DNA of 64,000 bases, from NCBI GenBank assembly GCA_911728435.2, contig OU452202.1:25461135-25525134 (forward strand), in the 5' to 3' direction. Made by a program: the position numbers and the translations under genes. Shown in pieces: positions 35,683 through 46,406 of this stretch. The DNA is from Apoderus coryli (taxonomy: Eukaryota; Arthropoda; Insecta; Coleoptera; Attelabidae). A model generated the notes under the pieces. The model worked only from the letters and a program-made list of their open reading frames with translations. It had not been told where the DNA came from and made no database searches. Each line of letters opens with the position of its first letter. Positions within the stretch are counted from its first letter, which is position 1.

Positions 35683-35728
35683 AGTCAGACATGTTTCGAG
35701 AAATCAAATATTCTCATCATCAGTGACT
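35683..35728 (-). ncRNA. Hammerhead ribozyme motif, left arm
   Basis: On the minus strand stem I is AGUCA/UGACU (5 bp), with core CUGAUGA (35723-35717) and GAAAC. Stem II is GAGAA/UUCUC with a loop of about 8 bases, stem III AC/GU is closed by AU, and the cleavage triplet is GUC. An extra U lies between the core and stem II. Confidence 0.8.
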
Positions 35729-36275
35729 TTCAGCACAAGATTAACATATACTAGTGTTATCAATATAACATATTCACCTTGTGAAAAAATTTTTGTGAAT
35801 ATTTTATCAAAATCAAAACATTGTTTACATAAAAATTTTAAAATGAAATAAAAATAAAAAATACATTCGAAATCAGAATTATTTTATGGCATTATGCCTT
35901 TACTTGTGTTTTCTTTTTATATATCATTACGGATGATCTAAATTTTAAGAAAATTCTTCAAAAGCTTTTATGTTGTAACATGGATAGAATAAATAATATT
36001 CAATTGTTAATAACAATTATCCATGTTACAACATAAAAGCTTTTGAAGAATTTTCTTAAAATTTAGATCATCCGTAATGATATATAAAAAGAAAACACAA
36101 GTAAAGGCATAATGCCATAAAATAATTCTGATTTCGAATGTATTTTTTATTTTTATTTCATTTTAAAATTTTTATGTAAACAATGTTTTGATTTTGATAA
36201 AATATTCACAAAAATTTTTTCACAAGGTGAATATGTTATATTGATAACACTAGTATATGTTAATCTTGTGCTGAA

Positions 36276-36321
36276 AGTCACTGATGATGAGAATATTTGA
36301 TTTCTCGAAACATGTCTGACT
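36276..36321 (+). ncRNA. Hammerhead ribozyme motif, right arm
   Basis: The mirror copy of the left-arm motif. It has core CUGAUGA at 36281-36287 and GAAAC at 36307-36311, predicted cleavage after GUC at 36316, and stem I AGUCA (36276-36280) with UGACU (36317-36321). It lies in sense orientation inside the IRS intron. Confidence 0.8.
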
Positions 36322-36639
36322 GACATAGGCAATGTGCCTTGACCTATAGTAATATAAATATATTGATTTTGTGGAGCAGACGCCGTTTGATTTATACATT
36401 AATCATCACTCCTCTTCGAATGGATTACTTCATAAAATGTTGATACATTTAAGGCGTTGCAAAATATATCAATTTTTCGTGTCAGGTCCACTTGAATGAA
36501 TTTTTGGTCATTTTAAGTATTTATTTTTTTTTTATTTAAAAACAAAAAAGTTAAATTACATCTTTATTTTAATAATAGACGCTTTTAAAAAATAAAAATA
36601 ATTTTTTTTCGACATTAAACTAAATTATAAACAATGAAG

Positions 36640-36860
36640 TCTTAGAAAATTTATTCTAATGGATGCTCAAAATGTCGACCACCTTGTTCGCGGCAGCTCT
36701 TCAGTCTTAAAACAAATTAATTTTTTTAGCCCGTTGGAGCATTGGGGAAGTAATTAATGCAATAACATTTTGTATTCTAATTTTTGTGTCCTCTACGGTG
36801 GTCTTTTTTTATTTAAAATCGAGAGGCGTTAGATCAGGGTTCGGACTAGGTTTTTTTGTG
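36640..36860 (-). pseudogene. IS630-like transposase C-terminal remnant
   Basis: Minus-strand conceptual translation gives NPDLTPLDFK, the segment with the last catalytic Asp. Then come VEDTKIRIQNVIALITSPML and, after frame changes, HFEHPLE and a stop, the typical end of these transposases. It is a degraded fragment without visible terminal repeats. Confidence 0.6.
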
Positions 36861-37768
36861 TCAATCGCTTATAGTATTCTTGAGATATCTTCCGACCACA
36901 CACTAATGGGCACCCTGTATCGTGGCCCTCGAGGTAAGATTATGAAAACCATGTTTGTTGTTTTCTTTCTTAATAATTTTCAAACGCGCCTACTTGCTCA
37001 TGACGATGTTGTTGCAACAGATTGTATTATTAGGTCAGGATTGTGACTGAAAAATAAAATCGAGAGCAGGAAATGTTATATAGGTATATGCAGCTGTAGA
37101 TGGGTTTTCGACGTGGGTAGAGACAACTTGTAAACATATCAAATGACTCGTAAAAAACAGTTATTAATGCATAACGAATAGAGGTATTTTTCACAAACAA
37201 ACAACATAGTGTGTAATAGTTAAAAGTGAGACAAATAAACACATTTAACACGATTTTATTAAGAAGAACGCAAATATTTGATATAATACAAGTAGCAGGC
37301 AATCACTGGAAGTCGACCATATTGAAGTGACCACTTGTTGATAAAGTGAAATGGTAAAAAATCCGATAAAACCATTTTTATTAGCCGGCATAATTATCTT
37401 TGCATGGGAAGATGGGTGCATTTTTCGATCCCTGTTGTTAAAATTAAGGATCGTGTGCTGCCCTGGGTTGTTAGTAGAGACAAAGTCTAAGCAGGACTCC
37501 ATGCAATGGCATAGAAAAGGTGCACCACCAGTCATTCTTCAAGGTGACACAATCAGTTAGAAAACGCAGACAATGGTTTCTCTATAACTGGAGAATACTA
37601 CGCTACAATCTTAGAACAGTTAAAAGAAGGAGTCAGAGGAAAAAGAAAAGGAAAATTGACGAGGGCTTCAATATTATAAACCACCCACTCTAATAAATAA
37701 ATAAAATAAATATATATTTGTCAAAAAATTAAAAATAATTTGTAGACAGGTAAACAAAACAAAAGTCT
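36861..37768. other. No recognisable gene
   Basis: Open frames on both strands (for example 37351-37560 plus and 37245-37535 minus) overlap and show no family signature. CACCCTGTAT at 36911 is a complement of the ACAGGGTG motif. Confidence 0.4.
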
Positions 37769-37921
37769 TTCAATGATCTTGGATAGAGTAGATAGAAGTG
37801 CAATTGGACGATAGTTTGAAGCTTGATCCTTATCGCCGCCCTTGTGCAGAGGAATTATTATAGATGTCTTAAGGCATTGTGGAAAAATTCCATTTTGGAA
37901 TGACTTGTTAATTAATTGACA
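37769..37921 (-). mobile_element. Short LINE fingers-domain fragment
   Basis: About 150 bp nearly identical to 55130-55280. The minus strand codes the fingers region: NKSFQNGIFPQCLKTSIIIP, LHKGGDKD, ASNYRPIALLSTLSKIIE. Both ends are abrupt. It is a fragment of the same family as the interrupted element at 52650-55600. Confidence 0.8.
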
Positions 37922-39350
37922 GTCCAGGCCCGACTCTGGACCGGTTAGTGTTAGTTCCTAAAAATGAAAAAAAGAACTCCTTAGGAAAAAATTTATAGAT
38001 AGATTTGGGAGGTGTATTATTAGGGTTTTATTTGTATTTTCTACGCATGATGAATGTCTTTTCAAAATATTTTATTTAAATTCGAGTTTGCTTACCTCTC
38101 TTTGCATAAATATGATCTAAACACTTTAAAGGAAACGGCTTTTATATTATAATAAATATAATACCCACTATTATAATTATACCAGTTAGGTTTTGAATGA
38201 ATGTAAAAGTATAGGTCGTGCCTGTTATTTTTGTAACATACGTACTGGGTGGTCTTGTTTATTTAAATTATTGTTCAACTTCTCCATATTATACATTAAT
38301 GTTGCAATTATTATAATTCCAATTTGTGTATACAAATTATTTATTTTTAGATAAAGGAATTTAGTTTAAATAAGAGATATTTATAGAACTGTGCTTGGGA
38401 ATATGAAACAATAGGTTGGTTATATAGTATCGCTGCTTCTTCTCCTGAAGCTTTACTATCAGTTCTGACCAAGTGCACAGCTGAGGATTTATACTAGATT
38501 CTTCATAATATTATATATATTATTTGTAATTGTAAAAAATCGATTTTCAAGTTAATACTACTTCTTTTCGAGAACTAGTGATATTTTGTAGTCAAATTTG
38601 GCAATATAGGATTTTTTTATCCGCATACCTTTCGCTGTCACAGATTCGTTTGCCTAGCAATATAGGGAACTCATTGAGAATATTCGCAACACACATACAC
38701 AAGGATTTCAAAGCTGCTCGGAGCTTTTTTTATAACACCAATACGTTTCACCAATACGAATGGTCGGCCTCTTCAGTAGTTAACTAGCCGTTGAAATATT
38801 TTTGAATATAAGGAAATACTTCTAGTTTATGTAATCAATTATTATTGCTGCAACTGTCAATTAACCTTTAAAACCAAAAAATTGTTTGATCAATTATGCT
38901 GTCGTGAGTTAATTAGCAATTAATTAATTGCTAATAAATCTTAGATCGCGCAATTTAAACTAGTAGTTTAATAATTAAATTGTATTCCACCATATGAGGA
39001 TTTGAATATCTTTAGACGGTGAATATACTATAGAAAATATCAACAAAAACATGTTGTTGTGTTTTTAATTAATAATTTTATGAACAACAATAATTAGATA
39101 AACTGTGAAAATATACACATGACAATAAATTTGATATCAAAGTGTTCGTACCTATTGAGTACAATACATTGTGAAAACACACAATTTATTTATATTAATA
39201 TAAAAAAAAGTGTGTATCAAATACCGAACAGAAACGCTTATCTAAACCCTGGCATAGGTGGCGCCTACTAATCAAATAAACATGCTGATACTGATGCAAT
39301 AATTGATTTAAAAAAAATTGGGTAAACACAAAGAGCACCGCTTTAGTGTA
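37922..39350. other. AT-rich stretch without a gene
   Basis: No coding signature was recognised. A hammerhead-like relic lies at 38741-38776 and is listed separately. Confidence 0.4.
38741..38776 (-). ncRNA. Degenerate hammerhead-like motif
   Basis: The minus strand has CUGAAGA (38776-38770) and GAAACGUA (from 38749). A hairpin ACCA/UGGU lies beside GAAAC, with five unpaired bases on the core side, as in the 22941 relic. Stem I is not supported. Probably inactive. Confidence 0.3.
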
Positions 39351-41354
39351 CGAGGGTTGCATTTTATATCTCGGGATTTGGCAACCCTGGTGTTGCAATC
39401 TGGCAACTGACAGCTCTATCGTAAAGTTGGACATTTTTGAGGTTATACGTTCTCAGAACGTTTTCACATACGAGCGCTATTTGTGTTGTTTATAGTAACT
39501 TAAAAAATTCATCTCGGCATTTTCGTGCGATTATTTTTTACAACTTTCGACGTGGATTAACTCAGCAACAGTGCATGGATGAACTTAAATCGATTTTATT
39601 ATTATTATTAGTTCAGACAGTAAACGGTGAAACCGATGAGACTGTCGCCCGATTTGTAAAAGATAAAACTCGGCTCAGTGTATAAAAAACACGACAATTT
39701 ACTATAAGGAGTAGTGGACCATGCAGCTCCCCCGATCTTTAAGCGTAATGTCCAGTCTGTTCTTAAAACTATTCACTGTTGGCGCTGATACAACCTCCTC
39801 CGACATATCATTTCACGCATATACCACTCTATTTGATAGAAAGTTTCTTCGAGCGAGCTAGGCGCATCTTTTTTTGCACAATTCCTTCCTGTTACCACGT
39901 AGGCTCCGATTTCTATTAAGATGAAAGAGATCCAAGTGTATTGTGTAATGTCCGCTAAGAACCTTATACGTCTGTATCAAGTCGCCACGACGACGCCTTT
40001 CTTGAAGCGTTGTTAAGTTCAAAGCTCTTAGCCGATCTTCATATAGCAGGTGGCACAGCGCTTGTGGAAGCTTGGTAAATCTTCTCTGAACTCTCTCCAA
40101 AGCCTCAATATCCTTAACAAAATAAGGAGACCATACACTATTGGCATATTCCAGGCTCGGCCTGACAAACGACTTGTACAGCTTCAGAACCATGTCATTG
40201 GACCTTGATCTAAATGCTTTCTGGATCAAATACCACAATTTGTTGGCCTTCTTCACTACCGCCGAGACATGGATTTCCCATTTTAATAATCACGCCGAGA
40301 TCCTTTTGCTGGAGAGTTAGTCTTAATTCGTGTCCACCAAGGGTGTAGGATATTTCGGGGTTATTTGGTCCCAAATGGATGGTTGTACATTTATCCATAT
40401 TCAAACTCATCAGCCAAGTTGATGACCAAGTTATCACTCTGTCGAGATCGGTCTGGAACACCTCAGCACTCTGCAGCGGATCACAAAACAGTTTAGAGTC
40501 ATCAGCAAAGAAACTTGCATTTGCATTTATATTTCCCGTCAAATCCGATATGTAAACCAGGAACAACAGCGGGCCCAACACCGAACCCTGAGGCACCCCG
40601 CTGTGGACCGGCAGTCTACGCGAAATCGAACCATTCGCCCTAACCTGGAAACTTCTTCCTCTAATTTTTGGCGATGAAGCTTCATCAAGGACCAGTGTTT
40701 ATCGATGGTATGGTGAATTCAATCGTGGTCGTAGTTCACTCAAGACGAATTTCGTGAAGGTCGTCCAAAATCAGTTGTTGTTCCGAAAACCATTGATGCT
40801 GTGCGCGAACTGATATTGGAAGATCGTCATGTGACCTATCAAGAGATTGAGACAACCTTAAGCATTAGTGGGACCAGCATACATTCAATATTGCATAAAC
40901 ATTTGACTGTCAAAAAAATTTGTTCGCGCTGGATCCCACACAATTTGTCAATCGCTCAAAAAAAGGCTCGTGACGATTGGGCGAAAGAATGTTCAAAAAA
41001 TACGATCGCGGTGCTTCGAAACTCGTCTATGACATCATGACAGGTGATGAATCGTGGATTTATGCGTATCAGCTCGAAAGTAAACAGCAGGCGACTGTAT
41101 GAGTGTTTCAAGATGAGCCAAATCCAACAAAAGTTGTTCGCGCACGAAGCACTTCCAAGCAAATGGTCGCCTGTTTTTTTCGGAAAAACTGGACATGTCG
41201 CAACCGTACCACTAGAACAACGCAGAACAGTCAATTCTGAGTGGTATACAACCATTTGTTTGCCAGTTGTCTTCCAAGAAATCAGGAAAACCAAACGCCG
41301 AAGACGGATCACTCTTCACCACGACATTGCCCGAAATATAAAAGGCAACCCTCG
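39351..41354 (+). mobile_element. mariner with both terminal repeats, interrupted by a LINE
   Basis: It begins after TA 39349-39350 with CGAGGGTTGCATTTTATAT and ends at 41354 with the inverted form, followed by TA. The transposase N-terminus (FRAIIFYNFRRGLTQQQCMD) is cut at about 39597 and resumes at about 40660 (FGDEASSRTSVYRWYGEFNR). It runs through the second helix-turn-helix (LHKHLTVKKICSRWIPHNLS) and FGKTGHVATVPLEQRRTVNS to RRRITLHHD. There it jumps directly to the 3' terminal repeat, so the third catalytic Asp is deleted. The sequence between is the LINE at 39600-40660. Further frameshifts are present. Non-autonomous. Confidence 0.88.
39600..40660 (-). mobile_element. LINE inserted into a mariner
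   Basis: The minus strand carries SGVPQGSVLGPLLFLVYISD, ASFFADDSKLFCDPLQ with both catalytic Asp residues, and KDLGVIIK. After a frameshift near 40230 come YANSVWSPYFVKDIEALERV and a tail (RRRRGDLIQTYKVLSGHYTI). The 3' UTR ends in an ATT/AAT microsatellite at 39597-39612 against mariner sequence. The element is 5'-truncated within the palm. Its plus-strand boundary sequences join the two mariner halves with little loss, so it is a genuine retrotransposition event into the DNA element. Confidence 0.87.
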
Positions 41355-41369
41355 TATTTTTTCCATAGG

Positions 41370-41468
41370 ATCATTCAAGACCTAAGAAACTATCCTTAAT
41401 GATCCTGTCGACTCATGTCGTTTGGCATGGCGATAGCCCTTCATAATCTCATTGTCCTACCTAAATGT
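41370..41468 (-). repeat. Dispersed fragment of the 170-bp satellite
   Basis: The complement reads GACAATGAGATTATGAAGGG, CATGCCAAACGACATGAG and AAGGATAGTTTCTTAGGTCT in the same order as the satellite units at 45145-45985, with substitutions. It is closest to the diverged last unit (TTAGGTCTTGA). It lies directly beside the mariner 3' end. Confidence 0.75.
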
Positions 41469-41469
41469 C

Positions 41470-42576
41470 ACAACGCGCCAAAGTGATTCTTCTATCCCGT
41501 TATATGTTCGGTGCTATTGGTGTTCCAAGATGAACCGAAGGCCACAAAAGTTGTTCACACAAAGCATTTTAAAAATCGGTCAACACGATGTTTTTTGTAT
41601 TTAAAAATAACAAATTGTTTGGCTTTAAATCTTCTGTTAAATATGATTTTAACATTAGCATACCTACATTCTTGATATATTATAGTTTTATAATAAGGAA
41701 AATAAATGTTTAAACACGCAAAACAAGTGTGATCCAGCTATAATATATTTATGTGTACCTAATTTGCACACTGAAATGAAAAAAACACTTTAATAATATC
41801 TTACCTATAAGTATAAACTATTTATACATTTGCATAAATTTATTAAAATTTTATGAAATTTGTATAAACGGTTGCTACATTATTCATTTTGAGGTAGGCA
41901 ATGCGTTCGTGTTTTAATTTATTATTCTAATGCGTTGGATTTGAATAATTAAGTAAAGGTTTATTTTGATAGCTTTCAATTCGACTAACTTGTGTACATA
42001 GTAAATGATAAATAGGTAAACTTTATCCAATGATTTTAGGCCTTTTTTTTTTGTGACTTTTACAATTATTGGTTCTGTGGCAACCTTTTTATTGTGCCAC
42101 ACTGTATATATGTATTTTTAAGTTTAGGTATTTCTATGTAAAAATTTAGTATAGGTGTTGTAAATAATGTTTTCTAAATTTCAACAATAGTCGAAACATT
42201 TGGCACCAATATTTCTACTTTCTCTTTACTGTTTTTCATTTTCGGGAACAAAAGAAATCCCTAGTCTCTACCTAGAAAAAGCAGTGGTTATTGTTAAAGC
42301 CACGTACCGACCAGATGTGGTACTTTCTTAACAGAGATGCTTTTTCTATAATTTTACCTCAGTCAGTCTTCAATATCGAAACAGTCAACATCTCTCTCGT
42401 GCCAAAACTCTCTCTCCAGATTTTAACAACTTAACTCTCTAACACGCTCAGTTCATTATTTTTCATGAAGTTGATGAGTTCTCTGGGGGCTAAATTCCTT
42501 GCCTCGTCGGGTGTTTTTACTAAAAATTTTTTGACATGAAATAATTTTTTTTTATCTCACCATTGTTGTCAATACG
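41470..42576. other. No recognisable gene
   Basis: AT-rich intronic sequence without a recognisable coding frame or repeat boundary. Confidence 0.4.
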
Positions 42577-43866
42577 AACCAAAAAACCCAAGAAATATAT
42601 CCAAAAAAATTATAAATATATGGTTCAAGAAAATAACCCAACCCAAACCGACCAAAACCCTACCCTGTACTTAAAAACCAACAAAAACCCTACCCTGTAC
42701 TTAAAAACCAACCAAAACCAAAAAAACCAAACCAAAAGCAAACCAAACCAAAAAAAAAACCCAAACCAAACCAAAAATAACCCAAACCAACCAAAACCCT
42801 ACCCTGTACTTAAAAACCAACAAAAACCCTACCCTGTACTTAAAAACCAACCAAAACCCTACCCTGTACTTAAAAACCAACCAAAACCAAAAAAACCAAA
42901 CCAAAAAAAACCAAACCAAAAGAAACCCAAACCAAACCAAAAATAACCCAAACCAAACCAAAAGAAACCCAAACCAAACCAAAAAAAACCCAAACCAAAC
43001 CAAAATAATATTGATCTGCCGTTTCGGGATGCCTCTCTGCAGGCATTCTTGAGCACAACGATTAATAGCGTTGATCTCTGCTTCGAATATAGTGGGACTT
43101 TTCCCGAGAGATTCCGAGAGCCTGCAATTAGGCCCGTATACTCCCATGCCTGTGTTCCCTTCTATTCCTTTTGAACCGTCCGTATACCAGACGGATGTGT
43201 TTTCTGGGACCCAAAAATCCCAAGAAATATATCAAAAAAAATTATAAATATATGGTTCAAGAAAATAACCCAACCCAAACCAACCAAAACCCTACCCTGT
43301 ACTTAAAAACCAACAAAAACCCTACCCTGTACTTAAAAACCAACCAAAACCAAAAAAACCAAACCAAAAAAAACCAAACCAAAAGAAACCCAAACCAAAC
43401 CAAAAAAAAACCCAAACCAAACCAAAAATAACCCAACCCAAACCAACCAAAACCCTACCCTGTACTTAAAAACCAACAAAAACCCTACCCTGTACTTAAA
43501 AACCAACCAAAACCCTACCCTGTACTTAAAAACCAACCAAAACCAAAAAAACCAAACCAAAAGAAACCCAAACCAAATTAAAAAAAACCCAAACCAAACC
43601 AAAAATAACCCAAACCAAACCAAAAGAAACCCAAACCAAACAAAACCCAAACCAAACCAAAATAATATTGATCTGCCGTTTCGGGATGCCTCTCTGCAGG
43701 CATTCTTGAGCACAACGATTAATAGCGTTGATCTCTGCTTCGAATATAGTGGGACTTTTCCCGAGAGATTCCGAGAGCCTGCAATTAGGCCCGTATACTC
43801 CCATGCCTGTGTTCCCTTCTATTCCTTTTGAACCGTCCGTATACCAGACGGATGTGTTTTCTGGGA
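42577..43866. repeat. Tandem duplication of an A/C-only minisatellite fused to a LINE RNase H fragment
   Basis: Two head-to-tail units (about 42577-43206 and 43207-43866) each start with AAATATATGGTTCAAGAAAA. Each continues into several hundred bases made almost only of A and C (AACCAAACCAAAA-type runs, and a 30-bp repeat containing ACCCTACCCTGTACTTAAAA). Each ends with about 190 bp of LINE RNase H sequence starting ATAATATTGATCTGCC. Because the minus strand is G/T-rich it cannot make stop codons, so all its frames are open for hundreds of bases. That is a composition effect and not protein coding. Confidence 0.85.
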
Positions 43867-44152
43867 ATCGTGGTTCCCCATTTAGCCACTTTTGACGGTC
43901 TCCAATGACCACTTCAAATGGGATTTCAAAATCATGTTTGCGTGGCAAAGCGTCCGACGGTTTTCTTCCTGAATCCAAAGGTATTAGATTCAGGATTCCC
44001 ATGTGTGCCTCTAGATCGCCAGATTTGTATTCCATTACCTGTGCCAGTTTCAGAGCGCTAATTGCTGCCTTTTTTTGACTAGGACAGGCAAAGGCTGCTG
44101 TGGGGAAAGTTCGCATTGCCCCTGTTATTCCTAAACATGCAAGCCGTTGCAA
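43668..44152 (-). mobile_element. LINE RNase H domain fragment
   Basis: The minus strand reads MQRLACLGITGAMRTFPTAA, then a linker, then SVWYTDGSKGIEGNTGMGVY, the RNase H signature with its first catalytic Asp. FEAEINAINRCAQEC, with a catalytic Glu, follows. The domain breaks at GIPKRQINI, where the A/C-rich repeat takes over, so the DSHAAL box with the third catalytic Asp is missing. The same domain at 56705-57112 continues through that box. A shorter copy lies at 43010-43200. Confidence 0.82.
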
Positions 44153-44479
44153 CTTTTGAGCTTTACCGTAGTTAATATGGAATGTTATTAATGTATCAGT
44201 AAAGAAAGCTTTTGGTACTGGTTTCGCACAGGGTTGGAATCATGAAATCATCAATCAATTAAATTAGATTTCCTTTGAAGACATCGTCAATTGTTAAAGT
44301 GACTGGAAATTAAAATATCGAAAAGTCTATTCAGTTGGTCAATAAAATTTGCAATGATCCTTGTATCGTATGGTAATAATTTAAAGTCTACGAACCAATT
44401 TAATTTGATTTGATTGTGCGATTTTTGTATATTTTTTTTGCACAATGGAGTTTTGTTGACAGTTTTAATTTTGTTTCAG

Positions 44480-44664
44480 AACACATGTGGCTGGTCGATA
44501 TGTCAGAAAAAGGATTGGGTTATGGTAGAACGGGTCCATACAGACTATGTCTAACCGATGAGAAATTAACGTTGGTCAAAGCAGATAATCCAAAGTACTA
44601 TCTCGAATTTGAATTTAGTATTATACGCAGCTGTGGACAGTTGAAGGAGTTTATTTATCTAGAG
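44480..44664 (+). CDS. chico: Insulin receptor substrate, first visible PTB-domain exon
   Basis: The exon opens with AA, which completes a Glu codon with the last G of the 1187-1399 exon, and then has 61 codons. The product has MWLVDMSEKGLGYGRTGPYR, LCLTDEKLTLV and IIRSCGQLKEFIYLEV. This is the first half of an IRS-type PTB fold: KGLG near the first strand, YRLCLT, and the I-R-x-CG turn. This domain binds the NPXY phosphotyrosine site in the juxtamembrane region of the insulin receptor. The acceptor is TTGTTTCAG and the donor GTAAGA. It ends in phase 0, matching the next exon. Confidence 0.9.
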
Positions 44665-45144
44665 GTAAGATACTCTTCTAGAACTTGATGTATGTATTTA
44701 GGGATGAAGTGCATAGTAGTTAGCTAAGTTGAATTGACAGACAAACTATTAAAATTTGCCATGAATTTAGATTTAAATACTTACTCTTTTCTATACGGGG
44801 TGTCCCACCGGGACGGGATTCGATCGATTATGGAGAAACTACACTGTGGAACAATCTGAAAATTTTTCAAGAATCTAGCACTTCCTGTTATACCGAAAAT
44901 GGGTGTCAACTGCCTTATTTCAAATACGACCCTATATAAATTTTATTTTTTTTTGATTCTCCTTGTAATTCTAAACATATTTCATACATAATAATATGTT
45001 ATACCTATCGCCATCCGTTTTCGAAATATTTGAAATTTTATGTCAAAAATGACGTTTTCAGAATAAAGAATAATAACAATTTTGTATTATATGGAAGCTT
45101 TAATAATTTAATTTGTTAGAATATCCTAGGAGAAATAGACCTAC
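44665..45144 (+). other. IRS intron between PTB exons, proximal part
   Basis: Begins with donor GTAAGA at 44665. AT-rich, with TACGGGGTGTCCC at about 44796 resembling the recurrent ACAGGGTG motif. The intron ends at 46406; the satellite array occupies its middle. Confidence 0.6.
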
Positions 45145-45985
45145 TTTAGACAGGACAATGATATTATGAAGAGCTATTTGCATGCCAAACGACATGCTGC
45201 AGAAGGGTCATTAAGGATAGTTTCTTAGAGCTTGAATGATAGCGTTCTATAGTCCAATACCGAGCAAAAGCATCAAAAAATTGAAATTTTTTCATTGTCT
45301 GAAGGGTGGTGAAATTTAGACAGGACAATGATATTATGAAGGGCTATTTGCATGCCAAACGACATGCGAAGGCAATGTCATTAAGGATAGTTTCTTAGGG
45401 CTTGAATGATAGCGTTCTATAGTCCAATACCGAGCAAAAGCATCAAAAAATTGAAATTTTTTCATTGTCTGAAGGGTGGTGAAATTTAGACAGGACAATG
45501 ATATTATGAAGGGCTATTTGCATGCCAAACGACATGCGAACGCAATGTCATTAAGGATAGTTTCTTAGGGCTTGAATGATAGCGTTCTATAGTCCAATAC
45601 CGAGCAAAAGCATCAAAAAATTGAAATTTTTTCATTGTCTGAAGGGTGGTGAAATTTAGACAGGACAATGATATTATGAAGGGCTATTTGCATGCCAAAC
45701 GACATGCGAAGGCAATGTCATTAAGGATAGTTTCTTAGGGCTTGAATGATAGCGTTCTATAGTCCAATACCGAGCAAAAGCATCAAAAAATTGAAATTTT
45801 TTCCTTGCCTAAAGGGTTGTGAATTTTAGACAGGACAATGATATTATGAAGGGCTATTTGCATGCCAAACGACATACGCCTAAACGGTCATTATGTATAA
45901 TTTCTTAGGTCTTGATTAGGTCCTGTATGAAAGCGTCCTATACCACACCAAGGCCTCAAAAACCCTGTACATTCAAAAAAAAAAA
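45145..45985 (+). repeat. 170-bp satellite array
   Basis: The segment TTTAGACAGGACAATGATAT starts units at 45145, 45315, 45485, 45655 and, slightly changed, 45825, giving an exact 170-bp period. The middle three units are almost identical. The first is partly diverged and the last decays after about 45900. The period is close to nucleosome length, as in many insect satellites. It lies in the 1.7-kb IRS intron between the two PTB exons. No frame spans it. Confidence 0.95.
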
Positions 45986-46406
45986 GTAGTTCACTGTACA
46001 TTCTACAATTACCGAAGGTGCTCAATACATTCAGAAGGTTGGCGAGCACTGGCTTAGATAGATGTTCACTTTGTAGAAAAGTAAAGAAAAAAACATGTTC
46101 ATATTTCAGTTTTTGATATAATTTACGTTCATAAATAAAGATTCCAATATTTTTCTGATTACCATTTTGAATCGCTTAATTCTAATGTCATGTATTGAAA
46201 CAGTTCCAAAGAAAACAACGTTCGACGTTGGAATATAAATAAAGTAGGTCTAATATTTTCTGGAAACTTCTCCCCTAGCGTTCTTTTTAATTTTCCGGCA
46301 TATCACTTCCTTTTGTTATTTATGTTCGTCATACAATATCCTGCTGCCATGAGGGGGAAACATGACTGGAATATTAATGTTGATATCGTTTATGTATTTT
46401 TTCTAG

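Larger units (their letters stand above)
35620..36434. mobile_element. Non-autonomous Penelope-like foldback element with two hammerheads
   Basis: The inverted arms are about 368 bp each (35620-35986 and 36017-36385), nearly identical, and separated by only about 30 bp. The right arm is followed by a tail with ATCACTCCTC and GGATTACTTCAT, shared with the element at 21745 (CACTCCTC, GGATTACTTCA). The flanks are the 12-bp direct repeat AAATGTTGATAC (35608-35619 and 36435-36446). A hammerhead lies in each arm. The near-identity of the arms and the intact target duplication suggest a recent insertion. There is no open frame for RT or endonuclease. Confidence 0.8.
1400..44479 (+). other. Giant IRS intron filled with transposable elements
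   Basis: The donor GTAAGT at 1400 and the acceptor TTGTTTCAG at 44471-44479 bracket about 43 kb. Both flanking exons are phase 1 at this junction: the final G of the first plus AA of the second makes a Glu codon. The amino acids on either side run from the PH domain directly into the PTB domain, as in IRS proteins. I found no IRS coding sequence inside it. Its content is LINE, mariner, Tc1, Penelope-like and unclassified repeats, listed separately. A small missed linker exon cannot be excluded. Confidence 0.75.

Noticed and set aside
36786..37560. Several 69-96 codon frames on both strands
   Set aside because: They overlap each other on opposite strands, have no domain signature, and part of the region is an IS630-like transposase remnant on the minus strand.
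42650..43520. CCCTACCCTGTACTT repeats as telomere-like sequence
   Set aside because: The insect telomere unit is TTAGG; this is a 30-bp minisatellite with a different core and is interrupted by LINE sequence.
42563..43713. Long overlapping open frames rich in Trp, Phe, Gly, Val (minus) or Asn, Pro, Lys (plus)
   Set aside because: They come from DNA made almost only of A and C, which cannot form stop codons on the G/T strand. The repeats and shifting frames show composition, not protein coding. Only the RNase H ends are real.
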